Shown here piece after piece: positions 19,939 to 31,879 of a stretch of 64,000 nucleotides of DNA. Source of the stretch: Acanthornis magna (Eukaryota; Chordata; Aves; Passeriformes; Acanthizidae); contig JAWUZG010001109.1 of NCBI GenBank assembly GCA_036785705.1, forward strand, positions 23,966 to 87,965, given 5' to 3'. The translations under genes were made by a program, and so were the position numbers. The notes below the pieces were generated by a model, which searched no databases, was not told the DNA's origin, and worked only from the letters and a program-made list of their open reading frames with translations. The first letter of the stretch is position 1. Each line of letters starts with the position of its first letter.

Positions 19939-22900
19939 AGGGGATGCTCCCGCAGCAGCAGCACAGCTCCTCAGCTGGGGAGAGCTGCCCCTGCGGCTGA
20001 GGGCAGCTGTCGGGCACAGCTGCCTGACAAGGCACCACAGGCGGCTGTGGGCTCACCCGGCTCTCTGCCTGTCACTTTTGCCACTACACAGGAGCCCCGG
20101 AGTCCGAGTGAGCCGCTTGCCGAGCATCAAAGCTGTGGTCGTGGAGCTGAACGGCTGCTGTGCAGTGAGTGTCTCTCTGCTGTGGGCTCTGTGTCTGAGC
20201 ACTTCTCCGTGCGCCCAGCCCCAGAGATGCGGCTGCTCACCTTCTTGCACGGCTTCTCTCTTGCGCAGGGGAGGACATTGAGCGGCTGGAAGCTGGAGCG
20301 GCTGCTCACAGAGCTGGAAAAGGTGAGAAGAGCTGCCTTTCTGCCCACTGTAGCCTCTGGCTGTGCTGGGTGCCGGGGAGGCGTGGCTAGCACAGTGGCC
20401 TCGTGTGCGGGGAAGGGAAGCAAGGCTCCCTGGTGCCACGGGGCGAGCAGAGGCATGGGGAGCCAGCGGCAGCGGCAGCACGTCCTTGCTGCTGCCAGCG
20501 GCAGCGCTGCTGCTGTGTGGGGCAGAGAGGCCGCAGGGCAGAGGCTGCCAGCCGTGTGCCGTGCTCAGGCTGCTGGGGCTGGGGGCGGCTGGCCGGGGGC
20601 CCTCTGTGCTGCAGGGCTGCTCTGCAAGCGCACCTCGATTCTTGCAGGCTGATCCCCAGCAAGCGCCTGCCACGGCCCCATCCGACACCAGAGGACAACT
20701 TGGCCACTGCCCAGGTGAGTTTGGGGAGGAAAGGCCAGCCTCTGCTCTGGCAGTGAGCTGCACTCGCTTGTCCCCTGAGTGTGGCTGTGCAGGTGTGGCA
20801 CCCACGGGGGGACATCCGCTGCTGCCCACACCTTGGAGAAAAGCAGGGCCAAGGCTGGGGCAGCTTATCCCAGCACCACACCAGCTCTCAGGAGCCTCCG
20901 AGCCGCAGCCGCACTTGCAGGTGCCAGCTGGGTGTGCCTGGGGTGCCACATGGCTCTGCACAGCGCTCTAGGCAGGCAGGGCAGGGCAGGGCAGGCTGCA
21001 ACAGCACTGGCCTGGTGGTCTCCAGTGACAAGCTTTGGTTCCGTTTTCCTTTGCAGCAGGAGGGACCAGCGTTAGTGGTGCCCGCAGCAGGACGAGGAGG
21101 AGGTGGCTGCCATGGCCCTTTGCTCTGCGGCGGGGCCCAGCTGGGGCTGCCCGGGCTCCAGGGCAGGAGGGCTCCGGCTGCAGCAGGGCGCTCTTTGGTC
21201 AGCCCCTGGCAGCCATCTGTGCAGAGGATGGCACTGTGTTGCCCCGGCCCATCCAGGTAAGGCAGCCCACACAGGGGCTGCCCATCCCTGTGTCCGGCTG
21301 CTGTGCAGCCAATGTCCCCATGCACGGCCCCCAGCCATGGGCCACAGGGCTCTTCAGCCGTGGCTCAGCCTTCTGCTGCCAGCCCCTTGATGACAGGAGG
21401 CAGGGAGCCCAGGCTGGGGAGGAGCTCTGGCCGTGGCCACTGCTCTTGGACCAGCCCAGCTCCTCACACACATCCTTGCCCTCCTGCCTCTCCTGCAGGA
21501 GCTGCTGGCTGTCCTGCGCCAGCAAGGGCCTGCAACAGAAGGCATCTTCCGCAAAGCGGAGAGCACCACGGCAGTTCAGGAGCTGCGGCAGGCCCTGGAC
21601 CGTGGCCTGCCCGTCGACATGGCAAGCCAGCCGGTTCTGCTGCTGGCCGTCGTCCTAAAGGTGATCCCTCCCGCCCTGCAGCTGCAAAGGCTCCAGCCTG
21701 GGCTGCCATGGGCTCCGAGGCTCACCAGCAGCCCTTGGCATTGCAGGACTTCCTGAGAAGCATCCCCTCCAAGCTCCTCATCACAGACCTTTATGAGGAC
21801 TGGATGACAGCGATGCAGATGGCCAGCAGGGAGGACAAGATCTCTCAGCTCAAAGTGTAAGCTTTAGTGAGCAGCAGTTACAGCTCTGCAGCAGGCATTG
21901 CTCCAAAGCTGGCATTTGCTGGGAAGGGGGTGGTCTCCTTCAAAGGCTGTGTTTTTGGGCACCTCGCTCTTGGCGCCTGGCATTCCCATTTTGGGGCAAT
22001 GCACAGCGATCCTTCCCTTGCGTGGGTTCGAGGCAAATCAGCAGCTGGGAAGTAACGCCGCGCTTCCTTCCTGCAGGAGCGAGGGACCCCCGACCGCTGG
22101 CTAAGAGCGCCTGCAGAGCTGTGCAGCACAGCCGCTGGCTGCACCCCTGCCCGGGGCAAGCTGTGGGGACAGCTGTGGGCAACATGGCCCTGCTGATGAA
22201 TGTTGTCTTCCTGTTCCCTCAGGGTGGCCAAGAAGTTGCCAGCCGCCAACCTTCTCCTCCTCAAGCAGCTGCTGGCACTGCTGCAAGACATCGACCAGCA
22301 CACATCCAGCAGCCGAATGAGCTGCAGCAACCTGGCCATCTGCCTGGGGCCAAGCCTGCTGAGCCCACCGCAAGAGGAGCAGCTGAACTTGGAAGCCATG
22401 ATGGCTGAGAATGACAAGGTAATGCTGTCCTCAGCAGCCGGATGCAGCCTGGCCAGCCCACGGCAGCTTGGCTGCCCAGAGGTGCCTGTGCCTGGCAGTG
22501 CCTCTCTGCAGCCAAGGCTGGAGCAGGAGCTGCCTGCAAGAGCTGCCCCTGCAAGAGGCAGCGCCTTGTGTGCAGAGGCAAGGCTCAGCAGTGATGGCAG
22601 GAGCTGCTTGGCACGCTGTCAGGCCCCAGGGCTGAGAGCAAGGCTTTCCTGTGTGCAGGTGAAGGTGCTGGTGGAGTTTCTGATCTTGAATATGGAGGAG
22701 ATCTTCTGGGAGGAGACTGCTGGCCAGGAAGAGTCACCTGCACCCACAGAGATATGCACAGGTAGGAGCAGGAAGGGAGGCTTGTCCCAGCCCTGCACTG
22801 GGGGTCCCTGCAATCTCCACATCCTGCAGTCAAGAGGCACAGGGCTCGCTTGTGGCTTTTGCTCTGTGTGCTCTTGTCTTCCAAGACATTGCTTGGCTGC

Positions 22901-24053
22901 ATTTTGGTGCTTTTAATTTCTAGAGCTGCGCCAGGAGGAGCGAAGTGGCCCTGCAAGGCAGGCAGATGAGGAGCCCCAGGCACAAAGCTGTTGCCATGAA
23001 TCCCCCTCAGTGCCAGACAGCAAACAAGAAGACAGCGCAGAGGCCATGCCGCTGGAGGCCCAAAAGGCAGAGGTATTTCAGCGACAGAAACAGAGGCACA
23101 ACACATCCTAGAAAAGCACAAATTTTGTCACCCACCTCTTGAGATTTTGCCTTCCATCTTTCCTGCCTGCCTGCCTGCCTGTGTGCCTCTGCACTGACAG
23201 TTTGCTTCTGCAGTGCTTTAGGCACATGCCTCCTCAGTGGACAAGATACTTGTAAATGAAAGTAGCAGGGGGGTCATGGCCGACTTGAGAGCCCTTGTGC
23301 TCCTTGGGGGCAGCTGTACTGTGCGAGTGGGGGCTGATGCAATGCAGAGTCTGCTCTGTGCAGCTGAGGGAGGGATTTGCAACTGATACCTTACTCTTCC
23401 AGGCTGTCTCTTGCCACCACTCACCTCCACAATTTCTGCTCTAGGCACCTCCAGGTTTGCCTCCAAACACCTGTGAGTCCTCCACAGAGTCCCTGGCAAA
23501 GGCTGAAGCCCTGACGAGCCCTTCTGAGTCAAGCAGGTAAAAGCAGTTCACAGATGCTCCAACAAGAAGAGACTTAGCTCATGACTCCTGGCTATGCCTA
23601 GCTAATCTAACCATGCATGTAAAGGCTTGCAGGCTACCCCCAGGCAGAGGAAAAGAGACGAAAACGTAAGCAAGTTGAGGCCTGGGCAGGAGACGGGGAC
23701 TACGAGCCAGCGAGGAAGAGGCAGAGGAGAGGCAGCAGCGGATACATGCAATGGAGGAGGCTGGGGCAGCTCAAGAAGCTCAGGTATGGATGTGCCAGGC
23801 TCTGCTGCCCACCTTTCCCTCCGCACTGCCCCAAGTCAGCCCAAGGTGCTGGCAAGGGCCCACGAGGGCTGCTGCTGGTCAGGGCTTGGCAAGAACTCCA
23901 TGGCAGCTCTGCAGGGGCTCTGCAGAGATTCCTTGGCTTCCTCCATGCCCATGACCTTGTACCTCTGCAGGAGGAGTGCTGTGCGTGGAGCGAAGCTGCT
24001 GAGGGAGAGGCTGTGAAGATGGGGCGGCCGGAGTGCCTCTCCCTCAAATTCTA
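18848..24053 (+). CDS. ARHGAP20-like Rho GTPase-activating protein, the only copy with PH-like and arginine-finger exons
   Basis: Fourteen exons fit in splice site and phase: 18848-18879, 18975-19094, 19321-19494, 19846-19887, 20092-20164, 20269-20322, 20648-20714, 21057-21256, 21499-21660, 21747-21856, 22223-22418, 22659-22761, 22924-23072 and 23445-23536 (about 524 codons). The N-terminus MGQAKSCF could be myristoylated and palmitoylated. A PH-like domain follows (ERRLLLLQDELVVAKLQ to EQWVDALQG). The RhoGAP domain starts LFGQPLAAIC, carries the catalytic Arg in EGIFRKAES (codon 21550-21552), LLAVVLKDFLR, and the Asn in SNLAICLGP, so it should stimulate GTP hydrolysis by a Rho-family GTPase at membranes. 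The order matches ARHGAP20/TAGAP; a clear RA domain is not seen. The 3' end is uncertain: the basic exon after 23536 reads to an early stop in the usual frame and opens only with an alternative acceptor. It is probably the parent of the tandem modules. Confidence 0.75.
19892..19939. repeat. (CTG)n trinucleotide repeat next to a splice donor
   Basis: About fifteen uninterrupted CTG units begin four bases after the donor of exon 4 (GTAAG at 19888) of the ARHGAP20-like gene. The sense transcript would carry CUG repeats inside the 5' splice site region. Poly-Cys, poly-Leu and poly-Ser/Gln frames here are artefacts of the repeat. Confidence 0.97.
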
Positions 24054-24255
24054 GATCAAATTACATATAGTTGCATTTTTGAGATCAGCTTTTCATTCTG
24101 GACGCATTTATTTCAAAAGATTGAGCTCCATGGATATTGAGGTAGGTCTCAATATTTGGAGAGGGAGATGCTGCTTTTCGCCCTCTTTCCACACTCTGCT
24201 GCACACTGTGGGCAACATGGCCCTGCTGATGAATGTCGTCTTCCTCTTCCCTCAG

Positions 24256-26244
24256 GTTGGCCATGATGTTGCCAGCAGCCAAACTGTTCCTCCTCAAGCA
24301 GCTGCTGGCACTGCTGCAAGACATTGGCCAGCACATATCCAGCAGCCGAATGAGCTGCAGCAACCTGGCCATCTGCCTGGGGCCAAGCCTGCTGAGCCCA
24401 GCACAGGAGGAGCAGCTGAACTTGGAGGCCATGATGGCCGAGAATGACAAGGTAATGCTGTCCTCAGCAGCCGGCTGCAGCCTGGCCGGCCCACGGCAGC
24501 TTGGCTGCCCAGAGGTGCCTGTGCCTGGCAGTGCCTCTCTGCAGCCAAGGCTGGTGCAGGAGCTGCCTGCAAGAGCTGCCCCTGCAAGAGGCAGCGCCTT
24601 GTGTGCAGAGGCAAGGCTCAGCAGTGATGGCAGGTGCTGCTTGGCACGCTGTCAGGCCCCAGGGCTGAGAGCAAGGCTTTCCTGTGTGCAGGTGAAGGTG
24701 CTGGTGGAGTTTCTGATCTTGAATATGGAGGAGATGTAGGAGGAGACTACTGGCTGGGAAGAGTCGCCCGCACCCACAGAGATATTCACAGGTAGGAGCA
24801 GGAAGGGAGGCTTGTCCCAGCCTGGCACTGGGGATCCCAGCAATCTCCACGTCCTGCTGTCAAGAGGTGCAGGGCTCATTTGTGGATTTTTCTTTGTGTA
24901 TTCTTGTCTTCCAAGACATCGCTTGGCTGCATTTTGGTGCTTTTAATTTCTAGAGCTGTACCACAGAGACCAAAGTGGCCCTGCAAGCCAAGACAATGAG
25001 GAGTCCCAGGCACAAAGCTCTTCCCATGCATCCCACTCGCTGCCAGACGTCTGCCAAGAAGAAGGCACAGAGCCCACGCTGCTGCAGGCCCAAAAGGTGG
25101 AGGTATGTCAGCTGCACATACCCGGGCACAAAGAATCCCAGACAGGCGAGCTCTTTCTCATGAGGCCAAGGGAGCTGTTGTGCCTCCTGCTGACAGCCCA
25201 TCTCTTGAGCCTTTCTCATTCCTTGCTTCCTTGATTGTTTTTTGCCTGCCTTGCAGTCCCTGCACTGACACATGCAAGCGCAAACTGCTCAGGTTACTTC
25301 TGCAATGCTTTAGGCATGTGGACAAGAGCCTTGCAAATGAACGTGGGAGGTGGGGAGATGTGCACATGAGGGAGCTTGTGCTCAGATGCCAGCTCCTGCC
25401 AGCTGCGTCCAATCTCCCTGGGGGCAGCTGAACCGTGCGAGTGGGGACTGATGCAAAGCAGCGTCTGCTCTGTGCAGCTAAGAGAGTGATTTTGCAGCCA
25501 ATGCCTTATTTCTCCAGGCTGTTTCTTGCCACCTCTCACCTCCACAATTTCTGCTCTAGGCACCTCCAGATTTGCCTGCAAGCACCTGCAAGTCCTCCAC
25601 AGAGTAGCAGGTGAAGGCTGAAGCCCTGACAAGCCCGTCCAAGTCAAGCAGGTAAAAGCAGCTCACAGATGGTCCAACAAGAAGAGACTTAGCTCGTGAC
25701 TCCTGGCTATGCCTAGCCAATCCAACCATGCATGTAAAGGCTTGCAGGTTACCCCCATGCAGAGGAAAAGAGAAGAAAAAGTCCAGAAGAAGAGGCCTGG
25801 AGAAGAGACAGAGAATACCAGCCAGTAAGGAAGAGGACGAAAAAACACAACAGAAGTCTCATACAATCAGGACACTGTGGCAGCTCAAGTATTTCAGGTA
25901 TGGAAGCGCCTGCCTCTGCTGCTCACCTTTCCCTCTGCACTGCCTCAAGTCAGCCCAAGGCGCTGACAAGGGCCAGCAAGGGCTGCTGCTGGTCAGGGCT
26001 TGGCAAGAGCTCCACGGCAGCTCTGCAGGGCTCTGCAGCCCTTGGCTTCCTCCATGGCCATGTGCTTGTACCTCTGCAGGAGGAGTGCTGTGCACGGAGC
26101 AAAGCGGCCAAGGGAGAGGCTGTGAAGATGGGGCAGCCGAAGTGCCTCCCCCTCAAGTTCCAGCTGATTATAGTTAAAAGTTTTGAGATCACCTCTTCAT
26201 TCTGGAGGCCTTTCTTACCAAAGTTGGAGGTCCATGGATATTGA
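24256..26244 (+). pseudogene. ARHGAP20-like C-terminal module, copy 5 (nonsense codon)
   Basis: Exon 24256-24451 encodes the half RhoGAP domain with a changed start (AMMLPAAKLFLLKQ instead of AKKLPAANLLLLKQ). Exon 24692 onward runs into TAG at 24737-24739, where other copies read IFWEE; a short deletion created the stop. Tail exons follow from about 24955 in the standard order, ending with a terminal exon at 26080-26244. With no arginine-finger exon and a nonsense codon, this copy is the clearest pseudogene of the array. Confidence 0.75.
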
Positions 26245-26360
26245 GGTAAGTGTCTTGGTATTTGAGAGGGAGATGCTGCTTTTTGCCCTCTTTCCACACT
26301 CTGGTGCATCTGTGGGACCACCTGGTCCTGGTGATGAACGTTGCCTTCCTCTTCCCTCAG

Positions 26361-28540
26361 GGTGGCCAAGAAGTTGCCTGCAGCCAACCTGCTCTCCCTC
26401 AAGCAGCTGCTGGCACTGCTGCAAGACATCGGCCAGCACACATCCAGCAGCCGAATGAGCTGCAGCAACCTGGCCATCTGCCTGGGGCCAAGCCTGCTGA
26501 GCCCAGCACAGGAGGAGCAGCTGAACTTGGAGGCCATGATGGCCGAGAATGACAAGGTAATGCTGTCCTCAGCAGCCGGCTGCAGCCTGGCCGGCCCACG
26601 GCAGCTTGGCTGCCCAGAGGTGCCTGTGCCTGGCAGCGCCTCTCTGCAACCAAGGCTGGTGCAGGAGCTGCCTGCAAGAGCTGCCCCTGCAAGAGGCAGC
26701 GCCTTGTGTGCAGAGGCAAGGCTCAGCAGTGATGGCAGGTGCTGCTTGGCACGCTGTCAGGCCCCAGGGCTGAGAGCAAGGCTTTCCTGTGTGCAGGTGA
26801 AGGTGCTGGTGGACTTCATGATTGAGAACTTGGACGACATCTTTGCCGAGGAGATGCCTGGCCCAGAGGACACCCCAGCACCCATGGACACATCCACAGG
26901 TATGAGCAGGAGCAGAGGCTTGTCCCAACCAGGGACTCAGGCTCCCAGAAGTCTCAGTATCAAGAGGACAAGCAGTGCAGTGTAGGGCTTCCCCAAGGTT
27001 TTGCATTTTGTGTCCTTGTCTTCCAAGTCACTTTGCCGCACAGGTTTTGTTTTCTAGAGCTGGGCCAGGAAGAGCAAAGTGGCCCTGCAGACAGAGCAGA
27101 GGAGGAGCCGCAGGGAAGAAGTGTGGATGCATCCCCCTCTGTGCCAGACACCCAGCAGGAAGATGGAGGAGAGGCCACGGTGCTGGAGGCCCCAAGAGCA
27201 GAGGTATGGCAGCTGCACAAAGCCTGGCACAACGCTCAACGCACTGCCCGGACAGGCAGGCAGTCTCTCGAGAGGCCGAGGAGCTGCTGTGCCTCCTGCT
27301 GACAGCCCAGCTCTGCAGCCTTGGGCCTTCCTTTCTCCCCTGCTCCCTCCACAATGACACATGCTAGCAAGAACTGCGCAGGTTGCTTGCCCAATGCTTT
27401 AGGCACTGCTTCATCAGCGCACAAAATACTTGCAAGTTAAAGAGGGAGGGGGGAGCTGTCACCTTCCGAGGCCTTCTGCTCCCACCCCAGCCCATCCCAG
27501 CTGCCTCCAGGCTCTTTGGGGGCAGCTGTGCTGTGCTGCTCAGAGGAGGCTGATGTAAAGCAGCGCATTCTCTGTGGAGCTAAGGGGGCGATTCGCCAAT
27601 TGCTGCCTTCCTTCTCCAGGCTGTCTCTTACCTCCTTTCACCTCCACAATTTCGCTTTAGGCACCTCCAGTTTTGTCTCCAAAACCCCAGAGGAGCTCCA
27701 CAGAGTTGCTGGCAAAGGCCGAAGCCCTGATGAGCCCTTCTGCGTCAGGAAGGTAAAAGGAGCCCACATTGCTTCCGACAAGAAAGGACTTAGCTTGATG
27801 CTCCTGCCTGTGCCTCTCTAATCACACTTTGCTGCTAAAGCCTTGTAGGCTGCTATGGCTTAGTTTCCCCGAGGCTGCAGGAGCTGGCTGAGAGAAGAAG
27901 GCAGGCAGACGACGTCAAGATGGCGAAAGGGAAAAGTTTATTTACAAGAAGGGTTTTTATACCATTAATATTCTAGCAACTATTGGTCAGAAAAGAAATC
28001 CACCTCCTAAAACCATTGGTCACAGCCAAATAACACCTGATACCAAACACAGAGATTAAGAAAGTAAAAGAATGCAACTTATCTATGTTCTCCCTGAGAA
28101 AGAGCAGAAAGAATTTCAAAACAGTGCAACCACAGGCTGCTACCTACAGGATGAGAAAAAGAGAAGGAAACGACGGAGAGAAGAGGCCTGGCCAGGAGAC
28201 ACAGAATGCCACCCAGACAGGAAGAGGAGGAAGACAGAGCAAGGACAAGTGCAGGAAGCTCCGGCAGGCCAAGAAGCTCAGGTATGGATGTGCCAGGCTC
28301 GGCTGCCCACCTTTCTCTCCACACTGCCCCAAGTCAGCCCAAGGCGCTGGCAAGGGCCGGCAAGGGCTGCTGCTGGTCAGGGCTTGGCAAGAGCTCCATG
28401 GCAGCTCTGCAGGGCTCTGCAGCCCTTGGCTTCCTCCGTGCCCATGTGCTGCACCCCTGCAGGAGGATGGCTCTGCGAGGGATGGAGCGGCCGAGGGAGA
28501 GGCTGTGAAGATGGGGCAGCTGGAACCCCTCTCCCTCTAG
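26361..28540 (+). pseudogene. ARHGAP20-like C-terminal module, copy 6 (least derived, LTR-interrupted)
   Basis: Exons are 26361-26556 (half RhoGAP), 26797-26899, 27058-27203 (acidic tail, ELGQEEQSG), 27661-27752 (APPVLSPKPQ, Ser/Pro) and terminal 28463-28540 (TAG). The second exon reads FMIENLDDIFAEE, closer to the family pattern FLIEN-x-IFGE than the FWEE of other copies, so this copy seems least derived. A 279-base LTR (27856-28134) sits directly in front of the basic exon and splits the usual acceptor region. A substitute acceptor (CTACAG at 28149) remains, but the phases then do not give the conserved terminal peptide. Like the other partial modules it lacks the arginine-finger exon. Confidence 0.65.
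27848..28142 (-). mobile_element. Solo LTR (279 bp) with flanking GGCTGCTA duplication
   Basis: The element spans 27856-28134 and reads TGTGGTTGC to CTAAGCCA on the minus strand, i.e. TG and CA ends. On that strand TATAAAAA (around 27953) precedes AATAAA (around 27938), the normal LTR order. GGCTGCTA occurs immediately on both sides (27848-27855 and 28135-28142). An 8-base duplication is longer than usual for retroviral integration (4-6), so part of it may be coincidental. Other modules lack the insert at this position. Confidence 0.75.
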
Positions 28541-28589
28541 GTCTGTTTCTGTAGATTCATAGTGACATGTACCAAGATGAGGTTTCCAT

Positions 28590-31310
28590 TTGAGAGGCCG
28601 CTTTTTTAGAGGTGACCTTTGCACTCTGAGTGCTGAGATTTTATTGGGATATTTCAATATTTTACAGAGATTGGAAAACTTGGAAGGATCCCTGTTCTTT
28701 AAAGAGCAGGCCTCCAATTCTCAAGTGAGAATCTGCCTTTCAGTCCATCTTGTACAATCCCTGATAGAAGGACAATTGCTGCCAAAGGGAAACATGCACA
28801 AGTGCCAATATTGACTCAGTGTTTCCCTTTGCGTTCCAGTTGTCCATCTGATCTACCATTCCAGGAGGGCTGCCCTGCCTGGGAGCAAGAGACAGAGGGA
28901 GAGCCTGTGAACATCGGGCAGGTGCAATCCCTCTGTCTATAGATACGTGAATAGATTCTGTAGTTAATATTTATACATTGATATAGTTGTATTTATGTCT
29001 TATATTTATAGATCTGTACTGTTAGATTTATATATAGAGAAATCTTTATATTTACATATATGTAGATATATTCATGAATGTGTAGTTAGGTTTATAGATC
29101 TGTATAGTATAATTTATAAATGCACATAGTTTTATTGATAAATGTGCATAGTTATATTTATGTAGTTATAGGTATATGGGTATTTAGATGTATAGATTTG
29201 GTTTTGTATGAGTATAAGCTGCATTTTAACCTCCTTCCCTGCTTTGCTCCCTCTCTCACCTCTTGCTTTTCCCGCTGTGCCCCTCTGTCCCCTCTTCCTG
29301 TGCTGGGTCCGAGCTGGTGGCCGGGCCGGGCGGAGCAGCAGTTCCAGCCCCGGGTGTCCCTGGAGCGCTGGGAGCTGCCGGTGGCCCCAGGCACTGTCCC
29401 CTGAGGAGCTGCTGAAGGACGGTGAGACACAGGGGCTGAGGGGGCTGAGCAGAGGTGACACTGAAGGGACAGAGACCTTGAGGTTCTGGTGGGGCTGAGG
29501 GGTGTGGGGGAGGAAGGGGGGATGATGGCACTGTGGTTTCTGGGGAGCCAAGGGGGATGGTGGGGGCTTAGAGGACAGGGAAGTGGTACAGACTAAGGGG
29601 GGTGGTGGGACGGAGGGAAGTGGGAGCTCTGATTGGGATGGCAAGAACTGAGGGGTCTGGAGGGAGCTGAGAGGGGTGGCAGGTCTAAGGGGACTGGATG
29701 GGGCTGAGGGGGCTGAAGGGCCTGGGGGGGCTGCGGGTTTGCTGAGGGGATGGCGGGGCTGAGGGGATGGAGGGAGCCAGCAGGGAGCACAGAGGGGTCC
29801 AGGACTGCAGCTCTGCCAGGCCTTGGAACCAATTCCAGAGCCTCCACTTTTGCCACAGCTGCCCTGAACATCCCTGAGAACATCAGAGAGTGAGGAGAGC
29901 CATCAGGGAGAAGCTGAAGGCCACCAGCAAGAGCAGTGACCGGGGAGCTGCTGCTGCTGCCGCCCGAGAGCCTGGGTGAGGTCCCAGGGCCGGCGAGGCA
30001 GGCTGGGGGTGAGGGTGGCACGGGCTTTGGCCGCGGGCACTGCCCGGCTGGGCAGGAGCGGGCCCTGCCCGTGCTGGGGCTGCTCAGCGCAGCTGCCCCG
30101 GCTGGCCCAGGGGCTGTCCTTGGGCAAGGCAGCTGTGCCGGCAGGGCCCGGCAGCTGTGCCGCCTGTGCCCCCCGGGCTGCCGGGGGCTGCGGGACAGTC
30201 CCGCCGGGGCTGCACTCACAGCAGCCTGGCCCGCTCCGCCTGCTTTTGCTTTCTAACCCTCCTGGGGAGCCTCGGAGATTTTCTCTCCCCTGACACAAGT
30301 GCAGGTGCTGCCAAGGGAAACGTCCCCATACTGACTCCGTGTTCCCTTGGCTTCCCAGATGTCCCACCTGCTGTCCCTGTCCAGGAGGGCTGCGCTGCAC
30401 AGGAGGAAGTGACCGAGGGAGAGCCTGTGACCATTCCAGGGCTGGAATCCCTCCTGATTTAGTTCTGTTTATAGATGTGTAGAGGAGCACTTAGATATTT
30501 ATAAGAATAGGAATAGTTACATATGAAGATTGTTATTTGTATAGGTATATTTATATATCTAGCTGTATTTATATCTTTTGTTATATATATCTGTATGTGC
30601 ATGTATATACATATATATGTAGTTATATGTATATATACATTTACCCAGTACTGTTTCTAGATGAATGTTGTTATTTTCCTGTGTTTAGTTGTCTGCATAT
30701 GTACAAACTTGTATATTTGTATAGGTCTATTGATGGAGTTATATGGATTTTTATATTAGTACATTGAAATTTATATATTGATATGGATGTTTCTTATGTA
30801 TATATTTTTATATGTGTAGTTGTATGTAATATGGGAAACTTAATACATATTTACACTCTATATTCTTTTGGGTATATATGTAGTTATTTCTATTTAAATA
30901 TCTATGGAGTTGCATATTTCTGTCATTCTAGTTATTTAGTTCTAGGCTTAGGGTTATTTAGAGAGGGATACAGATATTTTTATATTTCTATATGGGCTGT
31001 ACAGTTTTCGTAATATGTAATAAATGAAATTGTTAAACTTCAGTTGATCTTTGTGTATAGTGAGTGCTTGTAGAGGGTTGCATTATTATTTAATTTCTTC
31101 AATGGAAGTTGATGTTTGTGTATATTTCCATAACATGATTGTAACAATAAATTAGTTTTTTAAAATTTCATTTTATATTTTTATATTTATATATTGTCAG
31201 CATGGGTGTAGCAACTTAGAATAAATTTAATTTTTAAAGTTCAGTTGATTTTTCTGTATTTGTACATAGTAGTGCAGGTGTCACAATCTGCAAAGAAGGA
31301 AACGTTTCAA
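28590..31310 (+). repeat. HSF-linked 3' module, copy B
   Basis: This is the second copy of the 14550-16990 block in direct orientation, following ARHGAP20-like copy 6. The exon equivalent to 15686-15806 here has lost bases around ACATCAGAGAGTGAGG (29880-29897), producing an early TGA, so the coding potential seen in copy A is broken. The GC-rich block (30013-30240) and terminal exon (from about 30360; VQEGCAAQEEVTEGEPVTI) are retained. Confidence 0.85.
30470..31300 (+). other. AT-rich 3' tail with repeated AATAAA units, copy B
   Basis: Strongly AT-rich, with TATA-word runs around 30540-30640 and AATAAA-bearing units from about 31018 to 31230 (for example TAATAAATGAAATTG, AACAATAAATTAG). It is collinear with 16300-16985. 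No protein is proposed for the AT-rich open frames. Confidence 0.6.
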
Positions 31311-31539
31311 ATGAAGAAGGTGTAGATTTGTGCTGCCCCAAGCACTGAGCAGATGTAAATGTGATGGTTATGGACCGTGGTGGCTTCAGCCCCAAAAGCT
31401 GTCACCCATCACTGGTGGCTTCAGCCCAAAGTGTCCCCAGCGCTGGTGGCCCTGTGGTGCCTTCACCCACCCGAGCCCTTCCCAAGAAATCTATCCCTGC
31501 CCTGGCACGGACCGGGCCGAGCTCCAATCCCTTCTACCC

Positions 31540-31860
31540 CATCCCAGAATTCCCGGAATTCCAGTGACGAAGCTGAGCCAATCCAGCCAGGAACATTCGG
31601 CTTTTTTGGGAATATTTCCCACCATTTTTGGGGTCTTAGGACATTTTTAGGATCGGGTACCTTTACATCTCTTCCAACCCAATCCATCCCGGAACTCCCT
31701 GACAGCACCGGCCCGATCCAGCCGGGAACATCCACTTTTTTGGGGGGAATATTTCCCACCATCCTGGGGTTCTTAGGACGTTCTTAGGATCAGAAACCTT
31801 TAAGTTCCTCCCACCCCAATCCATCCCAGAATTCCTGGAATTCCACCGACAGTTAATAAA
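31540..31860. repeat. Two-copy tandem repeat (about 150 bp)
   Basis: The segment from GCCAATCCAGCC(A)GGAACAT through AATATTTCCCACCAT, CTTAGGA, TTAGGATC and CCAATCCATCCC(G/A)GAA occurs twice in a row with point differences. It precedes the minisatellite and has no coding features. Confidence 0.85.
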
Positions 31861-31879
31861 CTGTTGTGTTAATAAACCA

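Noticed and set aside
30537..31013. Tyr/Ile-rich membrane-protein-like frames
   Set aside because: AT-rich 3' tail sequence; the same composition in copy A is interrupted, so no coding is supported.
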